From: Desulfatibacillum sp. | Lineage (GTDB): Bacteria > Desulfobacterota > Desulfobacteria > Desulfobacterales > Desulfatibacillaceae | Length of the DNA: 64,000 bases | NCBI GenBank assembly: GCA_016342355.1 | Contig: JAEINP010000009.1 | Span: 55,261 to 119,260 of the forward strand | Direction of reading: 5' to 3' | Shown: piece after piece, positions 63,905-64,000 of the stretch | Layout of the letters: each line of letters starts with the position of its first letter | How positions within the stretch are numbered: the stretch's first letter is position 1 | Notes under the pieces: generated by a model | The model's input: only the letters and a program-made list of their open reading frames with translations | Databases searched by the model: none | What the model was told of the DNA's origin: nothing | Program-made: the position numbers and the translations under genes

Positions 63905-64000
63905 ACACACACCTCCCGTTGGTTTGACCGCCCTGGATTGGGCGGAACCTTCAGGATGCAATTTTGCTTGGCATGTGTCAATATGGGACATTTGTTCTAT

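Overview
The window reads as a chromosomal segment of a strictly anaerobic, Gram-negative bacterium of the Desulfobacterota. A sulfate reducer close to Desulfatibacillum / Desulfobacteraceae is my best guess. The reasons are a selenocysteine-containing, Tat-exported formate dehydrogenase, a second molybdopterin enzyme, a 2-hydroxyacyl-CoA dehydratase / benzoyl-CoA-reductase-type gene set with its ATP-dependent activase, several outer-membrane lipoproteins, and a tig-clpP-clpX-lon block. No 16S rRNA or dsr gene is present, so this placement is inference.

Left part (1-24.4 kb): the 5' part of a formate dehydrogenase alpha subunit whose in-frame UGA is read as selenocysteine; an amidohydrolase facing a sirtuin; a secreted DUF1566/dockerin protein; a PKMT-type methyltransferase; a SapC-like protein; a two-domain, alcohol-forming fatty acyl reductase homologue; a tight operon of MetE-like methyltransferase, MoxR ATPase and CoxE-like VWA protein; a Crp/Fnr regulator; a DUF3187 porin-like protein; a TolA-like protein with a very long Ala/Lys/Glu repeat; a cytoplasmic molybdopterin oxidoreductase paired with a zinc-ribbon methyltransferase; and an MscS channel.

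Middle part (24.4-44.5 kb): mainly envelope genes. These are a VWA/OmpA lipoprotein, a DUF748 AsmA-like giant, an outer-membrane barrel, and a three-gene FlgO-like lipoprotein operon behind a textbook sigma-54 promoter. They continue with a cyclic-nucleotide-binding protein, two more lipoproteins, an orphan TRAP binding protein divergent from a GlcF/LutA-like iron-sulfur protein, and a proVWX glycine betaine transporter. A divergent phosphoglycerate kinase sits among them. Downstream of proX the DNA has been duplicated: a proX-like leader now heads a hendecad coiled-coil lipoprotein, and a 42-codon remnant of the following radical-SAM gene lies between the copies.

Right part (44.5-64 kb): a B12/radical-SAM protein; a PaaX-like regulator followed by two HgdB/BcrB-C-like subunits and a BadF-type activase; two near-identical 154-bp palindromic elements (MITE-like), one between the two dehydratase subunits and one after the activase; a large hybrid sensor kinase; tRNA-Pro; a methyltransferase; a degenerate amidase; tRNA-Leu; tig-clpP-clpX-lon; tRNA-Val and tRNA-Asp; and a tyrosine integrase abutting tRNA-Asp. 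The integrase probably marks the left edge of an integrated element that extends beyond the window.

The best candidates for unusual biology are the MetE-like/MoxR/CoxE operon, the PaaX-dehydratase-activase cluster with its paired palindromic elements, the sigma-54-driven FlgO-like lipoprotein operon, the proX/radical-SAM segmental duplication and the fatty acyl reductase homologue in an anaerobe. All assignments were made by reading the sequence; no database search was run.
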